This document shows, one piece after another, positions 20,139 to 27,963 of a stretch of DNA of 64,000 bases (the stretch's first letter is position 1; each line of letters starts with the position of its first letter). The DNA lies in contig NZ_LITU01000070.1 of the NCBI RefSeq assembly GCF_001280595.1, positions 559,515 to 623,514 on the forward strand, read 5' to 3'. The stretch is from Paenibacillus xylanivorans (GTDB taxonomy: Bacteria > Bacillota > Bacilli > Paenibacillales > Paenibacillaceae). The translations under genes and the position numbers were made by a program. The notes beneath the pieces were generated by a model, which was not told the origin of the DNA, made no database searches, and saw only the letters and a list, made by a program, of their open reading frames with translations.

Positions 20139-20876
20139 ATGAATGAACAAAACAAAAAAACAGTCCAAGAAGAAACTCCTAAAACAACTCAAGGAGTACC
20201 GGCTAGCCAGCCCTCTTCATGGAAAAGAGCAATGTCCAAACGTTGGGTCTTCCCGGCAGCCTACATCGCAGCAGCAGGCATTATACTAACCTTAGTGTGG
20301 GTCTATCAGGGCACAGGCGAAAAAACGCTGAACTCGGATCCTACGAGTGGGGTAGTAGAAACAGGTGCATCGGGTACAGAAGGAACAGCAGTAAACGGAG
20401 AACAGGAAAGTGTGGAAGTTGTTGCAAAGTCGGAGAATTTCGTATGGCCGGTAGCGGTTCCTTCAGAAGTTTCGGTAGTAAAACCTTTCTATGACAACGA
20501 AGCTTCAACCGAGGAACATGAAGCGGCGATGGTGCAGTACAATGACACATTCATTCCGAACACGGGTGTAGATCTGGCACGGGGTGATAACAAAACGTTC
20601 GAAGTCAAAGCAGCACTCGGCGGAAAAGTGACCCGGGTCGAACAAAACCCGCTGACAGGTCAAGTTGTGGAAATCACACATAGTGATAACCTCAAGACCG
20701 TATACCAAAGCTTAGCTGACGTCAAAGTAAAACAGGATGATGAAGTGAAGCAAGGAGATGCAATTGCATCGGCCGGCGTCAATGAATTGGAAAAAACGCT
20801 GGGTAACCACCTTCACTTTGAAGTTTACGAAGACGGACAACCGGTTAACCCACAAGGATATCTTCCGGAAAAATAA
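20139..20876 (+). CDS. spoIIQ: Stage II sporulation protein Q (M23-like engulfment protein)
   Basis: Forespore membrane protein that pairs with SpoIIIAH across the septum to form the engulfment zipper and feeding channel. One membrane helix (about residues 37-57) is followed by a linker and a LytM/M23 domain. The first metal-binding position is changed: NTGVD (about 140-144) replaces the usual HxGxD, while HLHFEVY near 224 is kept. B. subtilis SpoIIQ is likewise an inactive M23 domain, so a structural role is likely. 245 residues; ATG 20139 behind GAGGTGATC. Confidence 0.9.
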   Translation: MNEQNKKTVQEETPKTTQGVPASQPSSWKRAMSKRWVFPAAYIAAAGIILTLVWVYQGTGEKTLNSDPTSGVVETGASGTEGTAVNGEQESVEVVAKSENFVWPVAVPSEVSVVKPFYDNEASTEEHEAAMVQYNDTFIPNTGVDLARGDNKTFEVKAALGGKVTRVEQNPLTGQVVEITHSDNLKTVYQSLADVKVKQDDEVKQGDAIASAGVNELEKTLGNHLHFEVYEDGQPVNPQGYLPEK

Positions 20877-20901
20877 ATGATTTTTACCGCAGGAACATGA
20901 C

Positions 20902-20931
20902 GGGCAGAGGGGATTCTCCTCTGCTCTTTTT
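20902..20931 (+). terminator. Terminator after spoIIQ
   Basis: GCAGAGG / CCTCTGC stem with a 7-base loop, followed by CTTTTTG. Confidence 0.8.
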
Positions 20932-20984
20932 GTGCTTTTCAGAAAATAATGGGACCTTCGAAGCTTGTCACACTGTTAAACCGC

Positions 20985-21012
20985 GAATATATAGGCATGC
21001 TCCTCATATAAT
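20985..21012 (+). promoter_or_regulatory. SigE promoter for spoIIID
   Basis: GAATATA, 13 bases, CATATAAT, matching the mother-cell SigE consensus. spoIIID is SigE-dependent in B. subtilis. Confidence 0.65.
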
Positions 21013-21047
21013 GTACCAAACTATCCACACAGTAGGGAGGCGGGAGC

Positions 21048-21335
21048 GTGCACGATTACATCAAGGAACGGACCATAAAAATTGGTCGCTGCATTGTTGA
21101 GACGAGGAATACGGTCCGTACCATTGCCAAGGAATTCGGCGTGTCAAAGAGTACTGTGCATAAGGATCTGACGGAGCGTCTGCCGGAAATTAACCCTGAT
21201 CTTGCTGACCAGGTGAAACACATTTTGGAGTATCACAAGTCCATCCGTCATTTGCGGGGCGGTGAAGCGACCAAAATCAAATACAAAAAAACAAGCGGTA
21301 AAAAACGCGAGGTGCTGGCTTCGGCTAAATCGTAA
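21048..21335 (+). CDS. spoIIID: Sporulation transcription factor SpoIIID (GTG start)
   Basis: Small DNA-binding protein that reshapes the SigE regulon in the mother cell and turns on sigK. The 95 residues contain a single helix-turn-helix, TVRTIAKEFGVSKSTVHKDLTERL, and a basic C-terminal tail that contributes to DNA binding. It is almost colinear with the B. subtilis protein (93 residues). GTG 21048 is preceded by GGGAGGCGGGAG; no other start gives the conserved HDYIKERTIKIG N terminus. Confidence 0.96.
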   Translation: MHDYIKERTIKIGRCIVETRNTVRTIAKEFGVSKSTVHKDLTERLPEINPDLADQVKHILEYHKSIRHLRGGEATKIKYKKTSGKKREVLASAKS

Positions 21336-21554
21336 GGACCTGCGGAAAGACGTAGGCCAAAAAGCTCACACATGCATTGAATCCCTCCCCTGAAGTATGA
21401 TATGTTAAAAGCTGGTACAGGATCGAATTATGACATCTTATCAGCCCGATTTTTACATATATATGTTGCACTTTGTCGAACGAGCGGTGACGTGATAAGG
21501 GACTCTTTTTCACAGGATACGCTGACCAAATAATATCACTTTGGGGGCTCTTTT

Positions 21555-22553
21555 ATGTTTAGCAAGGATATCGGTATTGATCTTGGCACGGCGAACGTGC
21601 TTATTCACGTGAAAGGAAGTGGGGTCGTCCTCGATGAACCTTCCGTCGTGACCATTGAAAGCGATACGAAGCGGGTCCTTGCTGTTGGGGAAGAAGCGCG
21701 TCGTATGGTGGGGCGTACTCCAGGTAACATTGTTGCCATTAGACCGCTGCGTGACGGTGTTATTGCGGACTTTGAGATTACGGAAGCAATGCTTAGACAT
21801 TTCATTAATCGTGTGGGAGCAAGAAGCTGGTACAGCCACCCGCGTATTTTGATTTGTGCGCCAACCAACATTACTTCCGTGGAGCAGAAGGCTATCCGCG
21901 AGGCTGCTGAGCGCAGCGGTGCCAAAGAAGTATTTCTGGAAGAAGAGCCGAAAGCGGCAGCGATCGGTGCGGGAATGGATATTTTTCAGCCGAGCGGCAA
22001 TATGGTCGTGGATATCGGCGGCGGAACGACTAACGTTGCAGTCCTGTCTATGGGCGACGTAGTCACCGCCTCTTCTATTAAAGTTGCAGGGGACAAGTTC
22101 GACGAAGCGATTACTAAATTTATCAAAGCCAAATACAAGCTCATGATTGGTGAACGTACAGCCGAAGACCTCAAGATTGCGATTGGTTCCGTTCATCCGG
22201 GTGGGCGTCAAACGGAGATGGACATTCGTGGTCGGGATATGGTATCCGGTCTGCCTGTTACCGTAACGGTGTCGGGAAATGAAGTGCAGGAAGCGCTATG
22301 GGATTCCGTGCAATCCATCATCGTTGCCGCCAAGTCGGTATTGGAGCGGACGCCACCGGAATTGTCGGCGGACATTATTGATCGAGGTGTCGTGTTGACA
22401 GGCGGGGGTGCTTTGCTGAACGGATTGGATGAACTTTTGTCCAATGAATTACATGTACCGGTATGGGTTGCAGAGGATCCGATGCATTGTGTCGTCAAAG
22501 GTACAGGCATTATGTTGAATAATTTGGATCAGGTGGTTAAGAAAAAGTTCTAA
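21555..22553 (+). CDS. mbl: MreB-family cell-shape actin homologue Mbl
   Basis: Actin-like ATPase that guides lateral wall synthesis. The 332 residues begin MFSKDIGIDLGTANVLIHVKG with the phosphate-1 motif, then EEEPKAAAIGAG and the VVDIGGGTTNVAVLS phosphate-2 motif, and VVLTGGGALLNGLDELL (adenosine motif). Assigned as Mbl rather than MreB because it follows spoIIID and precedes flhO-flhP, the mbl locus in B. subtilis. ATG 21555; the upstream site TTTGGGGG is modest. Confidence 0.95.
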   Translation: MFSKDIGIDLGTANVLIHVKGSGVVLDEPSVVTIESDTKRVLAVGEEARRMVGRTPGNIVAIRPLRDGVIADFEITEAMLRHFINRVGARSWYSHPRILICAPTNITSVEQKAIREAAERSGAKEVFLEEEPKAAAIGAGMDIFQPSGNMVVDIGGGTTNVAVLSMGDVVTASSIKVAGDKFDEAITKFIKAKYKLMIGERTAEDLKIAIGSVHPGGRQTEMDIRGRDMVSGLPVTVTVSGNEVQEALWDSVQSIIVAAKSVLERTPPELSADIIDRGVVLTGGGALLNGLDELLSNELHVPVWVAEDPMHCVVKGTGIMLNNLDQVVKKKF

Positions 22554-22655
22554 TCTGCCGATATAAAAAGCAAAGGTTCGCCCATGCTCGGGAGAAGAAC
22601 GGACAAGCAGTTATCCTGTTATGCAGGACAAGCGCTTGAGGAGAGGGGTTAATAC

Positions 22656-23540
22656 ATGTTAAGAGGTCTGTACACCGCTACCGCGGGAATGATTACGCAG
22701 CAACGCCGCCATGACACCGCAACACAGAATATCGTAAATATGAACACAACGGGATATAAACAAGTGAACAGCGTAAGCCGTTCTTTCCCGGAAATGCTCA
22801 TTACGTTGGTAGGCGGAGATGCCAATCTTCCGACGAAGCGTTTGGGCAAGCTGAACACGGGTGTGTTCGCGGAAGAAAGTTTGTCCATGAATTTGCAGGG
22901 AGCCATTATGGAGAGTGGTCAAAAAAGCGATTTTGCCATTTCGTCCAATCTGGCCGTGAATGATCCACAGACAGGGCAACCTGTCCCGTTTGATGGTTCA
23001 GGCAAATTTGTACGGGCTGATGGCACGGTAGCCTACCAGCCTCAAGCGTATTTTACGGTACAGGATGCAGAAGGCAACACAAGATATACGCGTGATGGTC
23101 ACTTCGAGGTTACAGGAACTGGACAGCTCTTGAGCTCAACGGGTTCACAAGTGTTGGATAATAATGGACAACCCGTTGTGTTGACAGGTTCGGTAGACCA
23201 ATTTAAAGTGGATGAGCAAGGTCGTCTTGTCAATGCAGAGACGGGTGCACCCACTGGTGTTACATTGGGAATCAGTGTCATTAATCAACCCAACCAACTG
23301 GTACGTCAGGGTGATGGCAATTTCAGCCTAAATGATCAGAATGGAGCAACGGCCCGGATGATGGCTGCAGGGGATAATGTGCAGATTCGTCAGGGCTACC
23401 TGGAAGGCTCGAATGTGGATGCATCACAGGCAACTGTAGATATGAATGCCGCATTCCGTGCATATGAAGCGAACCAGAAGGTCGTACAATTCTACGACCG
23501 CAGTCTGGATAAAGCCGTTAATGAAGTTGGGCGTGTATAA
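22656..23540 (+). CDS. flhO: Flagellar hook/rod protein FlhO (FlgG family)
   Basis: Distal-rod or hook-basal-body component. The N terminus MLRGLYTATAGMITQQRRHD with NIVNMNTTGYK is the flagellar basal-body rod signature, and the C terminus (residues 240-294) has the paired GYLEGSNVDASQATVDMNAAFRAYEANQKV helix region. 294 residues. It follows mbl by about 100 bases and is followed by its paralogue flhP, as in B. subtilis. GAGGAGAGGGG lies upstream of ATG 22656. Confidence 0.93.
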   Translation: MLRGLYTATAGMITQQRRHDTATQNIVNMNTTGYKQVNSVSRSFPEMLITLVGGDANLPTKRLGKLNTGVFAEESLSMNLQGAIMESGQKSDFAISSNLAVNDPQTGQPVPFDGSGKFVRADGTVAYQPQAYFTVQDAEGNTRYTRDGHFEVTGTGQLLSSTGSQVLDNNGQPVVLTGSVDQFKVDEQGRLVNAETGAPTGVTLGISVINQPNQLVRQGDGNFSLNDQNGATARMMAAGDNVQIRQGYLEGSNVDASQATVDMNAAFRAYEANQKVVQFYDRSLDKAVNEVGRV

Positions 23541-23580
23541 CGCTATCATACCAATATAACCGCGTAGAGAAGAGCCAAAC

Positions 23581-23940
23581 GCCCTTTGCGTAGCAAAGCA
23601 GAGAGGCTCACGCGAAGCGGAAAGCCTAAACGCAGCCGAGCTTATGCGAGGATTGCGCAGGAGTAAGCTAAGCGCAGCGACGGTGTCGACAGCCCTTTGC
23701 GAAGCAAAGCAGGGAGAGACCACGCGGAGCTGCCCGTCGCACAAAGAGCGTGCCCAGGAACGATTCAGCCATGTGAAATCATGGCGTGAATCGTTCCTGG
23801 GCAGTCGCGGCGCACACATACCACAGTCACTTAGCAAGATCGTACCCCACGCACCCACTCCGCCTGTTTCGGGAGTCCAGAGGGCAGCGCCATCTGGGGC
23901 CCTCCCTACCAGGGAGGGTTTGGGAGGGTGAAAACAGGGA
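23581..23940. repeat. Structured GC-rich intergenic island between flhO and flhP
   Basis: Contains two copies of the palindromic string CTTTGCGNAGCAAAGCAG (near 23584 and 23695), a GCTTA/TAAGC hairpin, and a 22-bp almost perfect stem at 23752-23802 (GCCCAGGAACGATTCA against TGAATCGTTCCTGGGC, then GCCATG against CATGGC, one bulge). A short run CCCTCCCTACCAGGGAGGG follows at 23900. Base composition is richer in GC than the flanking flagellar genes. An open frame crosses it (23644-23931), but its composition looks non-coding. Confidence 0.6.
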
Positions 23941-23953
23941 GGGTAACCACCGT

Positions 23954-24793
23954 ATGAATAATTCCATGATTAGTGCAATGGTCTCCATGACCGGAATACA
24001 GCAGCGTCTGGATGTCATTTCCGATAATATTGCCAACGTGAATACGGCAGGCTATAAGAGTAAGCAAGCAGCCTTCGAAGATGTGCTGACCCGAGTGCAG
24101 CAGCAGCCGGATAAGTACAAGCTGGATGGACGCTCGACCCCGATGGGATACAACCTCGGGTTTGGAGTACGTTTGGCGGATGTGACAAAGGATATGACTC
24201 AGGGTACGCTCAATGAGACGGGCAACCCTACCGATCTGGCGATTGAAGGCAATGCGATGTTTGCTGTTGAAGCAAATGGTGAGAAAATGTGGACACGTCA
24301 GGGTGCATTCCATTTTGTCCCTGATACAAGACCCAAAACGAATCCCAATGCGCCAGACATGATGGTATTGGTCAATGGCGATGGCCATTTTGCATTGGAT
24401 CGTCAAGGTAATCGCATTACGGCACCGAATAATAGCAAGGTTGCTTTTGATGAAAAAGGTAATCTGTTGATCCGTCGTGGCAATGAAGCCAATGCAACGA
24501 TTGGTGCCCAACTGCAACTGGTAGATATCGAGCGCCCGGAAGGGCTTGTGCAGTATGCGGATAACCTGTTTGGTCTGGATGCGGGTCTAACTGAGGATGA
24601 TGTATTTGGAGCCAATGCAGCTACACGTGAAGCGACAGCGATGATTCGTGCAGGCTACATTGAACAATCCAACGTGGATTTGACACAAGAGATGGCTTTG
24701 CTGATGCAAGGACAGCGGACGTACCAACTGGCGGCACGTGCGCTGACATCCAGTGATTCCATGGCGGGTCTTGCCAACAATATGAGAGCATAA
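23954..24793 (+). CDS. flhP: Flagellar hook/rod protein FlhP (FlgG family)
   Basis: Second rod/hook protein, paralogous to FlhO. It starts MNNSMISAMVSMTGIQQRLDVISDNIANVNTAGYKSKQ-like with the rod signature and ends with GYIEQSNVDLTQEMALLMQGQRTYQLAARAL, the C-terminal coiled-coil partner. 279 residues. ATG 23954 is chosen because GGGAGGGTAA precedes it and the product starts at the conserved N terminus; the frame runs on upstream through the repeat island but that part does not look like protein. Confidence 0.92.
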   Translation: MNNSMISAMVSMTGIQQRLDVISDNIANVNTAGYKSKQAAFEDVLTRVQQQPDKYKLDGRSTPMGYNLGFGVRLADVTKDMTQGTLNETGNPTDLAIEGNAMFAVEANGEKMWTRQGAFHFVPDTRPKTNPNAPDMMVLVNGDGHFALDRQGNRITAPNNSKVAFDEKGNLLIRRGNEANATIGAQLQLVDIERPEGLVQYADNLFGLDAGLTEDDVFGANAATREATAMIRAGYIEQSNVDLTQEMALLMQGQRTYQLAARALTSSDSMAGLANNMRA

Positions 24794-24805
24794 AAGGTGA
24801 ATGTG

Positions 24806-25030
24806 ATGACAGATACACAGCAGCAGAACAGTAAGCCGGATAAGACGAAAGTCAAGAAGAAGAAGAGTGGATGGCGCATCGCAAGATGGTTTCTGGTTCC
24901 GGTCCTACTTGTTCTTGCCCTCGCTGGCGGATTGGTGGCTGGCTACGTGGTACTGGGCAAACAGGATATCGGTTCCGTATTGCAGTGGAGTACATGGGAA
25001 CATGTATATGATTTGGTGTTCGCTCCGTAG
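24806..25030 (+). CDS. EpuA-like small membrane protein
   Basis: 74 residues: a polar, lysine-rich N terminus (KPDKTKVKKKKSGW), one membrane helix (FLVPVLLVLALAGGLVAGYVVLG) and an extracellular tail with the conserved WSTWEHVYDLV. This matches the EpuA family, often mislabelled as RNA polymerase beta because in streptococci it lies near such genes; its function is unknown. It starts 12 bases after flhP, behind AAAAGGTGA, and probably shares that transcript. Confidence 0.7.
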   Translation: MTDTQQQNSKPDKTKVKKKKSGWRIARWFLVPVLLVLALAGGLVAGYVVLGKQDIGSVLQWSTWEHVYDLVFAP

Positions 25031-25046
25031 ATGAACGATATATGCG

Positions 25047-25078
25047 AAAACTCCTGCGCAGGCAGGAGTTTTCTTTTT
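25047..25078 (+). terminator. Terminator after the flhO-flhP transcript
   Basis: AAAACTCCTGC / GCAGGAGTTTT stem followed by CTTTTT. Confidence 0.85.
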
Positions 25079-25295
25079 GGCGTTGAAAACAGTATAATGA
25101 TGGATGACGTTTCACGGCAAAAGAGGCCTCCCCTGCGAAAGACATTCGTCATCGCGAAGAGAGACCCCTTATCTTAACCTTCACTACTGCAGTCATGAAG
25201 GATATAACTAGTGTTAACTGAAAATATGCTTTCCATACAACATTAAAATTAAAAACCTTTTATATGAGGCTCGACTTGATCATAATCAGATTTTC

Positions 25296-25460
25296 CATGT
25301 CCACACTAAAGTCAGTGGAGGGAACGGAATCGTTCTAAAGAAGCGAAGCGCTCGCCTTTGTTTCCGAATGTTATCCATCTGAAAATAGTTCAGAAACATT
25401 CGGAAACAACAGCGATCGAAAGAACGATCCGCAACCGTAACGGTCATCAGTGCGCACATG
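25296..25460. repeat. Interspersed palindromic element, copy 3
   Basis: 165-bp palindrome before fabZ. Ends CATGT / ACATG; arms GGAATCGTTCT / AGAACGATCCG; central stem GTTTCCGAATGTT / AAACATTCGGAAAC. Box A, GAAGCGAAGCGCTCGCCTTT (25340-25359), and box B, AACAGCGATCGAAAG (25408-25422), match copy 1 closely. The preceding stretch 25079-25295 has no gene; it holds only a loose GATGACG/CGTCATC hairpin at 25103-25154. Confidence 0.75.
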
Positions 25461-25513
25461 TGAGCTTTATGATGAAGAATTCTCATATAAACATCCCGAG
25501 AGGAGATTACACT

Positions 25514-25945
25514 GTGCTCGACATCAAACAGATTCAAGAAATTATTCCGCACCGTCCCCCATTTTTGCTGGTGGATAAGATTGTAGAGTTAGAGGATGGC
25601 AAACGTGCCGTTGGATTAAAAAATGTAACCATTAATGAACCTTTCTTCATTGGTCATTTTCCAGAGTATCCGGTAATGCCGGGTGTGTTGATTACAGAAG
25701 CACTGGCACAAGTTGGTGCAGTAGCCATTCTTAATCTGGAAGGCAACAAAGGCAAAATCGGCTTTTTGGCGGGACTGGACAACTTCCGATTCCGTGGACA
25801 AGTTGTGCCTGGAGATACGTTGATGCTGGAAGTGGAAATTACGCGTCTTAAAGGTTCAATTGGTAAAGGCAAAGCTACAGCCAGAGTGGGCGACAAAGTG
25901 GTAGCAGAAGGCGAGATCATGTTCGCACTGTCTGACCCAAGCTAA
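25514..25945 (+). CDS. fabZ: 3-hydroxyacyl-ACP dehydratase FabZ (GTG start)
   Basis: Dehydrates 3-hydroxyacyl-ACP in the fatty-acid elongation cycle. Hot-dog fold of 143 residues; catalytic His in [13 protein letters not shown] (about residue 48) and Glu in [10 protein letters not shown] (about 62). GTG 25514 follows AGGAGA seven bases upstream and gives the family N terminus [22 protein letters not shown]. The frame is open upstream to 25358, but that part overlaps the palindromic element. Confidence 0.96.
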   Translation: MLDIKQIQEIIPHRPPFLLVDKIVELEDGKRAVGLKNVTINEPFFIGHFPEYPVMPGVLITEALAQVGAVAILNLEGNKGKIGFLAGLDNFRFRGQVVPGDTLMLEVEITRLKGSIGKGKATARVGDKVVAEGEIMFALSDPS

Positions 25946-26002
25946 TGATTGTAGAGTTCAGAATTCAATTGAATTTTATATAGAAGGAAGGGGTTTGCAG
26001 GA

Positions 26003-27724
26003 ATGGAACAGTTAAGCGGAACAGCAGCACAAACATTGCAGCAGTGGTTGGAGGATGCTTCGATTGATGAAGCGACGAAACAGGAGCTTCGTGATTTGCA
26101 GGATCAGCCGAAAGAGCTGGAGGATCGTTTCTACAGAAATCTGGAGTTTGGTACAGGTGGATTGCGTGGTGTGATTGGAGCGGGAAGCAACCGGATGAAC
26201 CGTTATACCGTGGGTCGTGCAACGCAAGGGTTTGCGCGTTATTTGCTGGAGCAGCATGGCGCTAAAGAAGGTAAACCTTCTGTAGTGATCGCGCATGATT
26301 CCCGTCATTTCTCACCTGAGTTCACACTGGATGCTGCCCTGGTTCTGGCTGGAAATGGCATTGTGGCTAAGCTGTTTACTTCCCTGCGTCCTACGCCTCA
26401 GCTTTCCTTCAGTGTACGTCATTTGCAAGCAACCGGCGGTATTGTGGTGACGGCGAGTCATAATCCTCCTGAATACAATGGCTACAAAGTGTACAACCAC
26501 GAGGGTGGCCAACTGGTACCACACGAAGCGGAGAAAGTCATTCAATACATTCAGGAAGTACCTTCCCTCGCGGATGTGAAAAAGCTGACGCAGGAAGAAG
26601 CCGAAGCTCAAGGATTGCTCGTATGGCTTGGGGAAGAGGAAGATCAGGCATTTGTTGATACGGTTGCCAGCCTAAGTCTCAGTCGTGACCTGATTCAATC
26701 CGGCGTCGGCAGTGATTTCAAAATCGTCTTCACTCCACTGCACGGAACAGGTAATGTGCCTGTACGTCGTGTGTTGGAACAGATCGGTTTCGAGCAGGTT
26801 CACATTGTGGCAGAACAAGAACAGCCTGATGCTGAATTTTCCACAGTAAAATCCCCTAACCCGGAAGAGCGCGAAGCATTTACGCTTGCAATGAAGCTGG
26901 GTGAATCCGTGGGTGCAGACATTCTGATCGGTACAGATCCGGATGCAGACCGCATGGGTGCGGTAGTGAAAAACAATGATGGCAAGTATTTCGTACTCTC
27001 GGGTAACCAATCCGGAGCTATCATGGTGCATTATGTGTTGAGCCGCTTGCAAGAGACAGGTAAACTGCCGAAAAATAGCGCGGTTATCAAAACGATTGTA
27101 ACCAGCGAGATGGGAGCGGTCATTGCCGAGCATTACGGTGCAGAAGTGATGAACACCCTGACAGGCTTTAAATATATCGGTGAAAAAATGAACCAGTTCG
27201 AAGCAACCGGCAGTCATACGTTCCTGTTTGGTTATGAGGAAAGCTATGGTTACCTGGCAGGCAGCTACGCACGTGACAAGGATGCAGTTCTGGCGGCAAT
27301 GCTGATTGCTGAAGCAGCTGCTTATTATAAAAACCAAGGCAAAACTCTCTATGATGTCCTGCAAGAGCTGTACAGCCAATTCGGATATTTCCTGGAGAAG
27401 CTGGAGTCCCGTACGCTGAAAGGCAAGGATGGCGTAGCTCAGATTCAGGCGAAAATGACCGACTGGCGTTCCAATCCGCCACAAGAAGTAGCCGGCATCG
27501 CTGTACAAGATGTGCTGGATTACTCCCTTGGCTTGGATGGCTTGCCTAAAGAGAACGTTCTGAAATATATTTTGGCAGACGGATCATGGTTCTGCCTGCG
27601 TCCTTCGGGAACAGAACCGAAGATCAAAGTGTACTTCGCCGTGCGCGGAGAGAGCCTGGAAGACGCGGAAAACCGTATCGAACGTCTGGCTACTACAGTG
27701 ATGACGCGTGTAGACGCACAATAA
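26003..27724 (+). CDS. pgcA: Phosphoglucomutase/phosphomannomutase (PgcA type)
   Basis: Alpha-D-phosphohexomutase of 573 residues, interconverting glucose-6-P and glucose-1-P for UDP-glucose and wall glycopolymer synthesis. Active-site serine in VTASHNPPEYNGYK near residue 152, Mg-binding loop TDPDADRMG near 314, sugar-binding GYEESYGYL and phosphate-binding RPSGTEPKIKVY near the C terminus. Length and motifs match B. subtilis PgcA. GAAGGAAGGGG site upstream. Confidence 0.93.
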   Translation: MEQLSGTAAQTLQQWLEDASIDEATKQELRDLQDQPKELEDRFYRNLEFGTGGLRGVIGAGSNRMNRYTVGRATQGFARYLLEQHGAKEGKPSVVIAHDSRHFSPEFTLDAALVLAGNGIVAKLFTSLRPTPQLSFSVRHLQATGGIVVTASHNPPEYNGYKVYNHEGGQLVPHEAEKVIQYIQEVPSLADVKKLTQEEAEAQGLLVWLGEEEDQAFVDTVASLSLSRDLIQSGVGSDFKIVFTPLHGTGNVPVRRVLEQIGFEQVHIVAEQEQPDAEFSTVKSPNPEEREAFTLAMKLGESVGADILIGTDPDADRMGAVVKNNDGKYFVLSGNQSGAIMVHYVLSRLQETGKLPKNSAVIKTIVTSEMGAVIAEHYGAEVMNTLTGFKYIGEKMNQFEATGSHTFLFGYEESYGYLAGSYARDKDAVLAAMLIAEAAAYYKNQGKTLYDVLQELYSQFGYFLEKLESRTLKGKDGVAQIQAKMTDWRSNPPQEVAGIAVQDVLDYSLGLDGLPKENVLKYILADGSWFCLRPSGTEPKIKVYFAVRGESLEDAENRIERLATTVMTRVDAQ

Positions 27725-27755
27725 ATACGAATGCAGTACTGAGCAAGAACATGAG

Positions 27756-27804
27756 AAAGCCTCTCCGCACCGTAAGGTTGGTTGGCGGAGGGGCTTTTCT
27801 TTTA
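27756..27804 (+). terminator. Terminator after pgcA
   Basis: AAAGCCTCTCCGC / GCGGAGGGGCTTTT stem followed by CTTTT. Confidence 0.85.
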
Positions 27805-27963
27805 GGTAAAAAGGGTAAAAGTCTACGTCTATTTTGGATGAATTGCGGATAGATGCACGTTTGTTGACACAAGCTGTGTGTATCCGGTATTTATTCACTA
27901 TTTTGCAATGAAAATCATGAGCTGAACGTGCATTTGGTTCCAACACTTGAGGAGGTACATGTA

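Noticed and set aside
23644-23931. Open frame of 95 codons in the flhO-flhP gap
   Set aside because: It runs through repeats and hairpins, has no ribosome site and an implausible composition. Treated as part of the repeat island.
25358-25513. N-terminal extension of FabZ
   Set aside because: It would cover palindromic element copy 3. FabZ proteins begin at the [13 protein letters not shown] region, and GTG 25514 has a good ribosome site.
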